Assembly (NCBI GenBank): GCA_019115745.1
Contig: DXDA01000065.1
Coordinates: 1-64,000, forward strand
Length of the DNA stretch: 64,000 bases
Reading direction: 5' to 3'
DNA from: Candidatus Alistipes intestinigallinarum
GTDB lineage: Bacteria > Bacteroidota > Bacteroidia > Bacteroidales > Rikenellaceae
Shown here: piece by piece, positions 40,908 to 49,482 of the stretch
How the letters are laid out: every line of letters begins with the position of its first letter
How positions within the stretch are numbered: the stretch's first letter is position 1
Position numbers and translations under genes: made by a program
The notes under the pieces: generated by a model
Database searches by the model: none
What the model was told of the DNA's origin: nothing
Seen by the model: only the letters and a program-made list of their open reading frames with translations

Positions 40908-42359
40908 ATGAAACACATCATAACAACTTGCCTGATCGCCGCTGCGACACTCGGCAGCGGATGCAGCAACTGGCTCGACGTACAGCCCTACGACCAGATC
41001 TCCGAGGAGCAGCTTTTCAGTTCGGAGGAGGGATTCCAGAAGCTGCTCAACGGCATCTACATCGAACTCAACTCCACGGAACTCTACGGCGGATCGCTCG
41101 GTCCCGAGATGATCGAGGTCATGGGCGGCGCCTACGAGATCGGCGACGAAGCCGTCAAATGGGGCAACTACCCGGATCTGAAGCGCTACGACTATGCCAG
41201 CGATTATTGGCGCGACCGCCTGGACGTAACCTGGAACAAGGCCTATGCGCTGATTCTGAACTGCAACAAGCTGCTCGAAGGACTCGAAGGGCGGGAATCG
41301 CTTTTCGCAGCGGGCCACGCCGCCATCATCCGCGGGGAGGCTTTAGCTCTGCGCGCCATGCTCCATTTCGATCTGCTGCGGCTTTTCGGTCCGGTCTACT
41401 CGCAACACCCCGAAGCGGCCTCGATTCCCTACTACACCTCACGGACGACGACTCCCGAGCCGTGTCTGGCGGCCAGCGAGGTCATCGCCCGCATTCTGAC
41501 AGATCTGACCCAGGCCCGCAGGGAGTTGGCCAACGATCCGGTGATCAGCGAAGGCACACTCATGAGTGCCGATCCGAGCGGGGGCTCCTCGTTTTTACGC
41601 TACCGGGCGCTGCGTCTGAACTATTATGCCGTCACGGCGCTCGAAGCGCGAGTCCAGCTCTATGCGGGGAATCGGAGCGAAGCCCTGAACCGGGCGCTCG
41701 AAGTGATCCGGGCCGCCGACAAGGGCATCTTCCCCTTCGTGGACCGCACGGCGGTCGTGGGAACGGACGACCCGGACCGGATCTTCTCCACGGAAGTTCT
41801 CTTCGCCCTTTCGCACAGCAGCCGCAACCAGATCTTCCTCGACTATTTCAGCCCCACGCGCACGACGTTCGTCTTCAAGATGGAGTCAGCGCTCATCAGC
41901 CAGGTGATCTACGGCGGCGGACAAACCACCGGGGGTTATCAGGACGACTACCGCAACCGGGTTGGCTGGAGCACCTCGGGGACCAACCGCTACTTCTACA
42001 AATATGCAGACATGGCGGCCAGCGGTTCGATCGAGAATACGATGATTCCGATGCTGCGATTGGGTGAGATGTACCTCATCGCCGCCGAAGCGCAATCGGA
42101 CGTGCTTGCCAACGGAGCCTCGTACATCAATATCCTGCGCCGCGCCCGGGGCATCAGCACCACCCTGCCGACCCTTACGCAAGAGCTGCTCATCTACGAA
42201 TACATCCGCGAACTCTACGGGGAAGGGCAGCTCTTCTACCTCTACAAACGGCTCTACACGACGATCATCCGCTCGGCGACGGAGAATCAGAACACACCCC
42301 CGAGCAGCAACGTCTTCGTCGTTCCGCTTCCCGATTCCGAAACCGACAACATTCAATAG
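40908..42359 (+). CDS. SusD/RagB-like surface lipoprotein
   Basis: 483 residues; lipobox GSGC (Cys19) then SNWLDVQPYDQISEEQLF, the standard SusD opening. TPR-like segments and LRAMLHFDLLRLFGPVY near residue 145 are conserved, and the C-terminal IYEYIRELYGEGQLFYLYKR replaces the more usual RRxxEFxxEGxRWxD box. It forms a complex with the SusC protein encoded 26 bases upstream and determines which ligand is captured; the ligand is unknown. Confidence 0.91.
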   Translation: MKHIITTCLIAAATLGSGCSNWLDVQPYDQISEEQLFSSEEGFQKLLNGIYIELNSTELYGGSLGPEMIEVMGGAYEIGDEAVKWGNYPDLKRYDYASDYWRDRLDVTWNKAYALILNCNKLLEGLEGRESLFAAGHAAIIRGEALALRAMLHFDLLRLFGPVYSQHPEAASIPYYTSRTTTPEPCLAASEVIARILTDLTQARRELANDPVISEGTLMSADPSGGSSFLRYRALRLNYYAVTALEARVQLYAGNRSEALNRALEVIRAADKGIFPFVDRTAVVGTDDPDRIFSTEVLFALSHSSRNQIFLDYFSPTRTTFVFKMESALISQVIYGGGQTTGGYQDDYRNRVGWSTSGTNRYFYKYADMAASGSIENTMIPMLRLGEMYLIAAEAQSDVLANGASYINILRRARGISTTLPTLTQELLIYEYIRELYGEGQLFYLYKRLYTTIIRSATENQNTPPSSNVFVVPLPDSETDNIQ

Positions 42360-42368
42360 TCCTCACAC

Positions 42369-43127
42369 ATGAAACTGCGAACGCTAACGATACTTCCGGC
42401 GCTGCTCCCGCTGCTGCTGCCAATGGGATGCCAGGAGCGCCTCCCGCAACACTTCGAGTCCATCGAGGGGATCTACTTCAACAACCAGCAAAACAACGGT
42501 ACGCTCGTCGACAGCGCCTCGTACACGTTCATCTACGAGGATCGGGACGAGATGGAGGTTACGGTGCGCATTCAGCACCTGGGACGTCTGTCCCAGACAC
42601 CGCGGCCGGTCAACCTGCGGGTCACGTCGGCCAATGCCAGCGAAGGGGTGGATTATGCGGTTACGGGCGAGGCTCTGCTGCCGGCCAACGCCACGAATTT
42701 CGACTTTCCGATCCGGCTTTACCGCACCGAAGCGCTGAAGAGCGAGACCAAACAACTGGAGATCGCACTCTCGGCCAACGACTTTTTCTGCATTCCGTTC
42801 ACGGAGCAGATTCTGTCGGGAGGCGATACGGTCTCGACGGTGCGTTACAGGATCTATTTTTCGGATCAGTTCACGGCGCCGCCGAAGGGGTGGCAAACGC
42901 TGTTCATCGGCGCCTTCTCGCAACAGAAGTTCGAACTTATCTGTGACGTAATGGAGATTTCACGATCGGATTTCAACGAAGAGGGGAAGATCTCCTCCGC
43001 CAAATGGATGTACATCCAGAGTACGATGATCAATTATGTAGCCGAACAGGAACGGCTGCGCGATGTCGGACAGGAGTACGACGAACGTGCTTTCGACGAA
43101 TCGGGCGCACCGTTGACATTCGCATAA
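42369..43127 (+). CDS. DUF4843 lipoprotein
   Basis: 252 residues; lipobox PMGC (Cys21) then QERLPQHFESIEGIYFNN. The DUF4843-like body is beta-rich: EVTVRIQHLGRLSQTPRPVN, EGVDYAV, LPANATNFDFPIRLYRT, VRYRIYFSDQF. A C-terminal region (KGWQTLFIGAFSQQKFELI) follows. The family is found almost only next to SusCD pairs with PKD-like lipoproteins. It starts 9 bases after SusD. It may be an accessory lid or surface-binding protein; this is inference. Confidence 0.8.
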   Translation: MKLRTLTILPALLPLLLPMGCQERLPQHFESIEGIYFNNQQNNGTLVDSASYTFIYEDRDEMEVTVRIQHLGRLSQTPRPVNLRVTSANASEGVDYAVTGEALLPANATNFDFPIRLYRTEALKSETKQLEIALSANDFFCIPFTEQILSGGDTVSTVRYRIYFSDQFTAPPKGWQTLFIGAFSQQKFELICDVMEISRSDFNEEGKISSAKWMYIQSTMINYVAEQERLRDVGQEYDERAFDESGAPLTFA

Positions 43128-43146
43128 CCTTCGCAACGAGAAAAAG

Positions 43147-44715
43147 ATGAAAATCAAAAATTGGATAATTGCCCTGACGGCGGGTTCCCTGCTGGCGTCG
43201 TGTGCGGGCGATCTGGGGAATTACGATTACCACGCGCTGAAGGAGCCCGTCATCACGGGCATCGAGGCGGATCTTTCGGTCCTGACCCATACACGACTGA
43301 GCCTGCACCCCGATCTGGGTTCGGAAGCATTTCCCGACAGCGACTACACCTTCGAATGGCGGGCCCTTTCGCTGAGCGACAACACGACCATGACGGTACT
43401 GGGTCAGACGCGCGATCTGGAGTATGATGTGGAGTTGTTTCCGGGGAGTTACCTGTTGCTGTTCCGGGTGATCGAGCGCGCCACGGGGATCTTCTGGCAG
43501 GCGGAATACAACCTGCAGGTGAGCGAATCGACCTCCGAAGGGTGGATGGTTCTCTGCGCCGAAGGTCCCGAGAAACGGGCCCGGCTGGACATGGTCTCGA
43601 AGGTTACGGGCGAGACCTATCTCGACGTTCTGTCGGAAAACGGAATGCCCGAACTCCGGAATCCCTATCGCATCCAGTGGTCGCGCTTCGCGGACAGCGA
43701 ATCCCCCTACTATCTGCTTACGGGAGACGGAGCGACCCGTTTGGGGCGCAGCGGTTTCGAATGGAAGGAGGAGTACCGCCTGCAGTACGAGATGGGGAAT
43801 TCGGACATCCCGGCCCCGGAAGCCGTCACCGACGTAACGGCGGCCAAGATGATGGTCTACGGATCAAAGGTTTACTATGCGGAGTGTCTGGTCGGAGTGG
43901 GTCTTTTCGGTCCGGTTTCCGGAGTCTCGTTCCGCACCGCGCCGGTCATCGGCTGCAACATCTCGACACAGAATATCGTAGTCCCGGCAGCCATGTTCTA
44001 CGATCTGGACAATCGCCGCTTCATGGCCTACGCCCCGAATCTGCGGAGCAACGATGTCGGCGGTTATGAGGCCCTGCACGAGATGAACGACCTGATCACG
44101 CTGCTGGGCGAGATGGACAACGGCGGCAAGGTGACCGGCACGGCCTTCGAACGCTTTCCCCAGGGGAAGGAGTTCGTCTGGATGGAGAATACGAAGTACG
44201 ACCCCAACAACACCTCCGCGGGCATCATCTACACGGTATTGCGGGACGGGGAGGAGTACACGCTCTACGGCACCCAGCTCGGCGAATTGTGGAGTGCCGT
44301 CAGTCTGGGCGGTCCGGCCTTTGCCGTGGGGCGTGCCGCCTGGGCCGACTTGTCGGCCTGTCCGCAGATCGGTCAGGCGAGCCAGTTTGCCTTCAGTTCG
44401 CTGCGGAGCATGATGTACTACGCCGTCGGCGGGAGCGTCTATGCCGTCGATCTGTCCCAGACGCCCGTACAGACCACGCGTCAATTCTCGCTTCCGGACG
44501 AGGAGATCGTCTGCATGAAGTTCAACATCTACCGCCAAAGCGAGAACCTCAACCGCTCGTACGACCTGGTTGTCGGGAGTGTGAAAGGCGACGAAGGGAC
44601 GTTGCGGGTCTATGAAGGGTTCGAATCCGACGGTGATTTCCGCAACGTAACCCCGGAGGTCTATCCGGGACTTGGGCGGATTGTCGACGTCACCTACCGG
44701 GAAATGCTGAAATAA
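43147..44715 (+). CDS. PKD-like family surface lipoprotein
   Basis: 522 residues; lipobox LASC (Cys19), followed by AGDLGNYDYHAL, the common opening of the SusCD-linked PKD-like family. Residues about 35-125 resemble an Ig/PKD sandwich (YTFEWRALS, YLLLFRVIERATGI). The remainder has repeated beta-strand and WG-turn patterns that look propeller-like (GWMVLCAEGP, YYLLTGDGATRLGR, YAVGGSVYAVDLS). Likely surface-exposed and ligand-binding. It is 19 bases after the DUF4843 gene and 17 before the next ATG. Confidence 0.78.
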   Translation: MKIKNWIIALTAGSLLASCAGDLGNYDYHALKEPVITGIEADLSVLTHTRLSLHPDLGSEAFPDSDYTFEWRALSLSDNTTMTVLGQTRDLEYDVELFPGSYLLLFRVIERATGIFWQAEYNLQVSESTSEGWMVLCAEGPEKRARLDMVSKVTGETYLDVLSENGMPELRNPYRIQWSRFADSESPYYLLTGDGATRLGRSGFEWKEEYRLQYEMGNSDIPAPEAVTDVTAAKMMVYGSKVYYAECLVGVGLFGPVSGVSFRTAPVIGCNISTQNIVVPAAMFYDLDNRRFMAYAPNLRSNDVGGYEALHEMNDLITLLGEMDNGGKVTGTAFERFPQGKEFVWMENTKYDPNNTSAGIIYTVLRDGEEYTLYGTQLGELWSAVSLGGPAFAVGRAAWADLSACPQIGQASQFAFSSLRSMMYYAVGGSVYAVDLSQTPVQTTRQFSLPDEEIVCMKFNIYRQSENLNRSYDLVVGSVKGDEGTLRVYEGFESDGDFRNVTPEVYPGLGRIVDVTYREMLK

Positions 44716-44732
44716 CGAAATTGCAAGATACC

Positions 44733-45887
44733 ATGAAACGACCCATGAAGAGATTCTGGATTCTGCCGACGCTGCTGTTTGCAGCCACGGCCTGTGCGCC
44801 GCAAGGGGGTTATACGCTCATCGGCGAAGTTCCCGAGGTATGGGAAGGGAAAAGCGTCGTGCTCTATGCCGTTGACGGCGGGAGTGCCGAGCCTCTCGAC
44901 AGTACGACCGTTTCCGGCGGGCAATTCCGGCTGAAGGGGGTCCTCGCCACTCCGCGGCGCTGCCGGGGCGTCGTCTACCTGAATCCGAACGACCGCACCG
45001 CGCGTGACACGCGGATTTCATTCGAGGTGCTGCTCGACAGCACGCAGGTCACAGCCCGCTATGACGCCCTCCAGGGTCAAGAAGCATTTACGCTGTCGGG
45101 CGGTGCCACCCAGGAGGCCATGCAGGAGTTCCGCCGCGAACAGGCCGCGCTGAGCGGAGCATACGACCGCCTGTTTGACGAATACATCGACACGTTCTAC
45201 CATCGCTCCGACCGTCAGAAGGGCATTGCGCTGGCGCGTCGTCTCACGCAGCTCAATGAACAGATTCTCAGCCGCAAGATCGACTACATCCGCAGCCATC
45301 CGAACTCGGGAGTAAGCCTGCAACTGGCCGATGAAGTGGCGCACAACGCGGCCATCCCGACACGGGACACGCTCACGGCGCTGATCGGAATGCTCGCACC
45401 GGACCTCCGCGCCTCGGCCGCGGGACAACGGCTCGCAACGCTGGCCCGCAGCAAACGGATGCTGTGCGGCGAGCAGCTTCCCGATCTGACGGTCATCGAC
45501 CCGCAGGGGCAGCCGCATTCACTTTCGGAGCTGCTGCTTCCGGGGCACTGTACGCTTGTGGAGATCTGGGCCTCGTGGTGTTCACCGTGCCGCGACGACA
45601 TTCCCTACTTGCGGGAGGCGTATGCCCGCTACCACGATCGGGGATTCGACATCGTCGGCATTTCGATCGACACCCAATGCGACGCCTGGCAACAGGCCCT
45701 CGCCTCGGAGAAGATGGCATGGCGTCAATACAACGATCCCGAGCGGAGGAGTTTCGGAGCCTTTGAGACCGGCTCCGTTCCGACATCGATTCTGGTCGAC
45801 GAACAGGGTCGGATTCTGCTGCTGGAAGCCCGCGGCGGCTGGCTGGGCGCCGCACTCGAAACCAGGTATGACAAACAAAGGAAATAG
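44733..45887 (+). CDS. TlpA-type thioredoxin-fold lipoprotein with DUF4369-like N-terminus
   Basis: 384 residues from the ATG at 44733 (ATG 44745 possible; an in-frame TTG at 44721 is less likely). Lipobox ATAC (Cys21). Residues about 25-115 form a DUF4369-like beta domain (YTLIGEVPEVWEGKSVVLYA, FRLKGVL), a helical middle follows, and a redoxin domain from about 245 has WASWCSPCRDD with Cys283 and Cys286, then GISIDTQCDAW. The CxxC is intact, so thiol-disulfide activity is plausible in the periplasm. Its partner is unknown; it is followed after 6 bases by a second such gene. Confidence 0.88.
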   Translation: MKRPMKRFWILPTLLFAATACAPQGGYTLIGEVPEVWEGKSVVLYAVDGGSAEPLDSTTVSGGQFRLKGVLATPRRCRGVVYLNPNDRTARDTRISFEVLLDSTQVTARYDALQGQEAFTLSGGATQEAMQEFRREQAALSGAYDRLFDEYIDTFYHRSDRQKGIALARRLTQLNEQILSRKIDYIRSHPNSGVSLQLADEVAHNAAIPTRDTLTALIGMLAPDLRASAAGQRLATLARSKRMLCGEQLPDLTVIDPQGQPHSLSELLLPGHCTLVEIWASWCSPCRDDIPYLREAYARYHDRGFDIVGISIDTQCDAWQQALASEKMAWRQYNDPERRSFGAFETGSVPTSILVDEQGRILLLEARGGWLGAALETRYDKQRK

Positions 45888-45893
45888 CCAATC

Positions 45894-47252
45894 ATGAAGA
45901 GACTGTTGATTCTCCCGTTGCTGGCGCTGGCCTCGGCCTCCTGCGCCCCGCAACAACCCGAGGAGGCTCACCTCCGCATCGAAGTGACGAACCCGACGCT
46001 TTCGAGCGTCGGACTGCTCGTCGACCGCACGACGGCCTACACGGCCGAATTGGACAAACACGGCCGGGCAACGATCACCCTGCCGGGCGTCGAATACCTC
46101 TACGCCCGACTCGTCTATGGCGAACAGACGCGTCCGTTATTCATCCAGCGGGGCGACGGTGCAACGGCCCGTTTCGACGGATTGCACTTTGCCGAGAGCC
46201 TCGAAGTCGACGGCAAGAACCGGGCCGCCAACGACTATCTGCGTACGACAACGCTGCCCGAAGGGCCTTCGTATGACGTCTCGTGGGATGAGTTTGCGCA
46301 AGGGCTCCAGGAGCAATGCACGGGCATCGCCCGGCTCCTCGAAGTCCGGGGACTCGACAGTTTGTGTCCGGATTTCGCCCGCATCGAGCGGCTTCGTCTG
46401 CGTTATGCCTATGCCCAGCCGATGCTGGTTTACGAGATGGGGCACCGGATGATGACCGGAGACACGACCTTCCGGGTCGGGCCGGCGCTGACGGATTCGG
46501 TCCGCAAGCTGGTAGTTGCCCGCGAGGAGCTGGCCGACGTTCCGGAGTATCGGGATTTCCTGCGCTTCGGGATTCCGTTACTGCTGCAGGACGAAGGGGT
46601 TGCGATCGAAAACTCCTACGACCGCACGGTAGCCACGATGCGTTACATCGGCGAACGGTTCCCGGACGGACGGGTCAAGCAGTCGATGCTTCGTTCGCTG
46701 GCGCTCGAATACCTCCAGGCCGAGGGGGTCCGCAACACCGGGGAGCTGCAGAATCTGGCCAACAGCTATCTGACCGATCCCCGGATGCTGGCCGACTACC
46801 GGGCCGAGATTTCGCGTCACGACCTGACGGCTGCCGGGCGTCCCTCGCCGGACTTCACGGCTGTTGACCGTACGGGCCGGCGCTATACGCTGTCCGACTT
46901 CCGGGGGAAATACCTCTATATCGATCTGTGGGCATCCTGGTGTGGGCCCTGCAAGCGGGAGCTTCCTCATCTGAAACGCCTTTCCGAGCGTTTTGCGGGC
47001 CGGGAGATTCTTTTCCTGGGGCTTTCGGTGGACAGTGAGCGCGACGACTGGGAGAAGGCTCTCGACAGCGAGGAGCTTCCGGGGACTCAATTGTGGCTGG
47101 ATCCGTCGAGCAGTTTTGCGGCCGACTACGGAGTTGACGGCATTCCCCGCTTCATTCTGTTGGACAAGGAGGGGCACATCGTAGAGTCCAATATGCTGCG
47201 TCCGTCCTCCGAAAGAATCGATTCCTATCTCGAATCGCTGAAAGACATTTGA
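45894..47252 (+). CDS. Second TlpA-type thioredoxin-fold lipoprotein
   Basis: 452 residues; lipobox SASC (Cys17). The N-terminal beta domain (LRIEVTNPTLSSVGLLVDRT) resembles DUF4369 loosely. A helical linker of about 200 residues follows, then a thioredoxin domain (about 315-452) with PDFTAVDRTGRRYTLSDFRG and WASWCGPCKRELPHL, Cys350 and Cys353, and cis-proline region DGIPRFILLDKEG. It shares architecture, not close sequence, with the gene before it. Two consecutive thiol reductases in a nutrient-uptake locus suggest that cysteines or disulfides in the substrate or in partner proteins matter. Confidence 0.88.
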   Translation: MKRLLILPLLALASASCAPQQPEEAHLRIEVTNPTLSSVGLLVDRTTAYTAELDKHGRATITLPGVEYLYARLVYGEQTRPLFIQRGDGATARFDGLHFAESLEVDGKNRAANDYLRTTTLPEGPSYDVSWDEFAQGLQEQCTGIARLLEVRGLDSLCPDFARIERLRLRYAYAQPMLVYEMGHRMMTGDTTFRVGPALTDSVRKLVVAREELADVPEYRDFLRFGIPLLLQDEGVAIENSYDRTVATMRYIGERFPDGRVKQSMLRSLALEYLQAEGVRNTGELQNLANSYLTDPRMLADYRAEISRHDLTAAGRPSPDFTAVDRTGRRYTLSDFRGKYLYIDLWASWCGPCKRELPHLKRLSERFAGREILFLGLSVDSERDDWEKALDSEELPGTQLWLDPSSSFAADYGVDGIPRFILLDKEGHIVESNMLRPSSERIDSYLESLKDI

Positions 47253-47304
47253 CCCTCATATCAAAATTCTCTAAATCTCTGTTAAACCTCAAACATTTGC
47301 AACC

Positions 47305-48780
47305 ATGAAAAAATTATGGCTTTTGTTGCTGGCAGCAGGCGCGATGACGTTTGCTCCGGCATGTAGCGATGACGACGACAACGGGCCGAGCTGTCCGGTA
47401 AAGTGTACGGTTCCGGCCACGGCCGAGATCGGCAGCGAACTGACCATCACGGGTCAAGGGTTCGATGCGGCGGCAGAAATAGCTCTTCGCGACGATTCGG
47501 GAGTGGAGAGCAAGCTCGAAAACCCGCAAATCACCGCCACGAGTTATACGGGAACGGTTCCGCTTACGCTGACTCCGGGGTCCTACACGGTGGTACTTTA
47601 CCAGGAGGGTATCTGGGAGCTTGGCTCTGTACAACTGACGATGGCAGCAGACAAGGATTGTCCGGTGCTGAGCATCACCGTTCCGGAGACCATTCGTTTG
47701 AACGAAGAGTTGGAGATTGCCGGAGCCGGTTTTACGTCGGACATGCAGATTCTGCTGGAGAACACCGCCGATCAGTCGCGTAAGGAGTTGACCGTCACGC
47801 TCTCGGGCATCGGGGTTACGTGTACGATTCCGGAGGGGGTTTCCGCGGGTCTTTACAACGTGATACTCAAGCAGGGCGCCTACGAGTGGAAGATTGCGGA
47901 ATCGGTTCCGGCCGGCATCTACAAACGGCTGAAGAGTGTCACCGTCAATGTCTCGATCGAATGTGAGACCGTCACGGTCGAGGAGCTTGCCCAATACCTC
48001 TATGAAAGTTCTCAGGACACGGGGGTTACCATGGATGAGGCTACAGCTCAGATGTATGCCGAATATTATATCTCGAACGGTGCATTTGATCCCATGACCA
48101 ACACAGCCGCATACACCTTCACCTATGATGCGCAGGGGAATCCTGCCAGCTCAACAAAGAAAGGCTTATACGACGAAGAAGTCAGCGATTGGCTTGCCTT
48201 CACAGTAGACGGCAACCAGCTTTCGGCCACCAACAAAGATTTCGAAGAGGGGACAGATGGCATCCGCTCGTTTGTCTGGACGCTGGACAACGGACGGATC
48301 GAAGCGTCGACCATCTCTTATGAGAAACGGGATGTCAACTATCGCTGGGTCTACGATGCACAGGGGCTGTGGAGCGGAGTGAATTACGCCAGCGACAACA
48401 GTGCCTATCTGACGTTGACGTACAATGCCGGCAAATTCCTGGGTAATGGCTCCAACACCATGTTCACCTACACCGACGCGCCGCAGCAGAATGCCATTTT
48501 CGGTGTTGACATGGCCAAACTCTTCTTAGGGATGCAAACCATCAACATCATCGAAGCCGACCATTTGGCAGCCATCTGCCTGAATTTGGCAGGAACTTCC
48601 TCGACAGCCCTTCCGGCAACCGTCGTGGAGATGGACGGTTCGACCCCGACCATCACCTACACCTTCGACAACGACGGGTACGTGACCGGAGTCAACTGGG
48701 AGGTAGTCAACGGTAAGGATCCGAACTTCCAACACTTCGACGCAAGCAATAAGACCTCGTATACCCTCGTATACGAATAG
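47305..48780 (+). CDS. Surface lipoprotein with two IPT/TIG-like domains and a DUF4595-like C-terminus
   Basis: 491 residues; lipobox APAC (Cys20) then SDDDDNG, a strong surface-export signal. Two repeats of about 90 residues start VPATAEIGSELTITGQGFD and VPETIRLNEELEIAGAGFT and look like IPT/TIG Ig-fold modules. From about residue 215 a beta-rich part (YTFTYDAQGNPASSTKKG, YRWVYDAQGLWSGVNY, TITYTFDNDGYVTGVNWEV) resembles DUF4595. It is the last gene of the ECF-controlled locus, 52 bases after the second TlpA gene. Function unknown; ligand binding at the surface is plausible. Confidence 0.75.
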   Translation: MKKLWLLLLAAGAMTFAPACSDDDDNGPSCPVKCTVPATAEIGSELTITGQGFDAAAEIALRDDSGVESKLENPQITATSYTGTVPLTLTPGSYTVVLYQEGIWELGSVQLTMAADKDCPVLSITVPETIRLNEELEIAGAGFTSDMQILLENTADQSRKELTVTLSGIGVTCTIPEGVSAGLYNVILKQGAYEWKIAESVPAGIYKRLKSVTVNVSIECETVTVEELAQYLYESSQDTGVTMDEATAQMYAEYYISNGAFDPMTNTAAYTFTYDAQGNPASSTKKGLYDEEVSDWLAFTVDGNQLSATNKDFEEGTDGIRSFVWTLDNGRIEASTISYEKRDVNYRWVYDAQGLWSGVNYASDNSAYLTLTYNAGKFLGNGSNTMFTYTDAPQQNAIFGVDMAKLFLGMQTINIIEADHLAAICLNLAGTSSTALPATVVEMDGSTPTITYTFDNDGYVTGVNWEVVNGKDPNFQHFDASNKTSYTLVYE

Positions 48781-48802
48781 GTCATCACCCTATTGACACG
48801 AC

Positions 48803-48832
48803 AAACGCCCGGCTGATGCCGGGCGTTTTTTT
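48803..48832 (+). terminator. Terminator of the ECF-controlled locus
   Basis: 11-bp perfect stem (48803-48813 with 48818-48828), TGAT loop, followed by seven T. It lies between convergent genes. Confidence 0.93.
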
Positions 48833-48852
48833 GAAAGCGGAGGGTGTTCGAA

Positions 48853-49482
48853 TCAAGCGGTTGTAAAACGCCGCAATTCGCGGTTGAGTTCCTTTTCGCG
48901 TCCGCCGACCAAACGGTCCAGCAACGCATGGAAACGCGGCGAATGGTTGTGATGGACCGTGTGGCAGAGTTCGTGGAGGATGACGAAATCGCGCAGATGC
49001 TCGGGCAGCGTCATCAGGAAGAGACTCAACGAGATATGGTTCTGTCCCGAACAACTCCCCCACTTCGTGCGCGAGGCGCGGATCGAGAGTTTTTCGTAAC
49101 GCAGCCCCGTTGCGGCCGAAAGCCGGGCAATACGCTCCGGGAGGTCCTCCCTGGCGGCCCGGCGTAACTCCTCGATGCGGGTTTTCTGCTCCGCGGGCGG
49201 GAGTTGCGGCGGCAGGGCGGCACGTCTGCGGGCCAGCCGCTCCCGGGTGGCGAAAATCCAGTCGGCCTTCTCGTCGAGGAACGCCAACGCCCGCCGCCGC
49301 GACACCCCGAAGGGGTACGCGAGCCGCACGGCTCCCGTGGCCCGCACGCGGATCGAAACCCGCCGGGCCCGGGGCGACTGCGCAAGGGTCACCTCTCCCA
49401 GACGCGGATGGTCGATCACTTCGGTCATTTCAACCCGTCCAGCGCGCCCTGCCGCCCCGCTCTTCCGGCCCCAACCGATCAT
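48853..49482 (-). CDS. YgjP-like (DUF45) zinc metallopeptidase-type protein
   Basis: 209 residues from the ATG at 49482, which overlaps the stop of the gene upstream (ATGA); a GTG at 49491 and an ATG at 49428 are alternatives. The C-terminal half has SRTKWGSCS near residue 137, the zinc motif HELCH at 170-174, and HHNHSPRFHALLD, the third-ligand region typical of the family. No signal peptide, so cytosolic. Members resemble the peptidase domain of SprT/Wss1 proteins; the substrate is unknown. Last of four co-directional genes. Confidence 0.88.
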   Translation of the reverse strand: MIGWGRKSGAAGRAGRVEMTEVIDHPRLGEVTLAQSPRARRVSIRVRATGAVRLAYPFGVSRRRALAFLDEKADWIFATRERLARRRAALPPQLPPAEQKTRIEELRRAAREDLPERIARLSAATGLRYEKLSIRASRTKWGSCSGQNHISLSLFLMTLPEHLRDFVILHELCHTVHHNHSPRFHALLDRLVGGREKELNRELRRFTTA

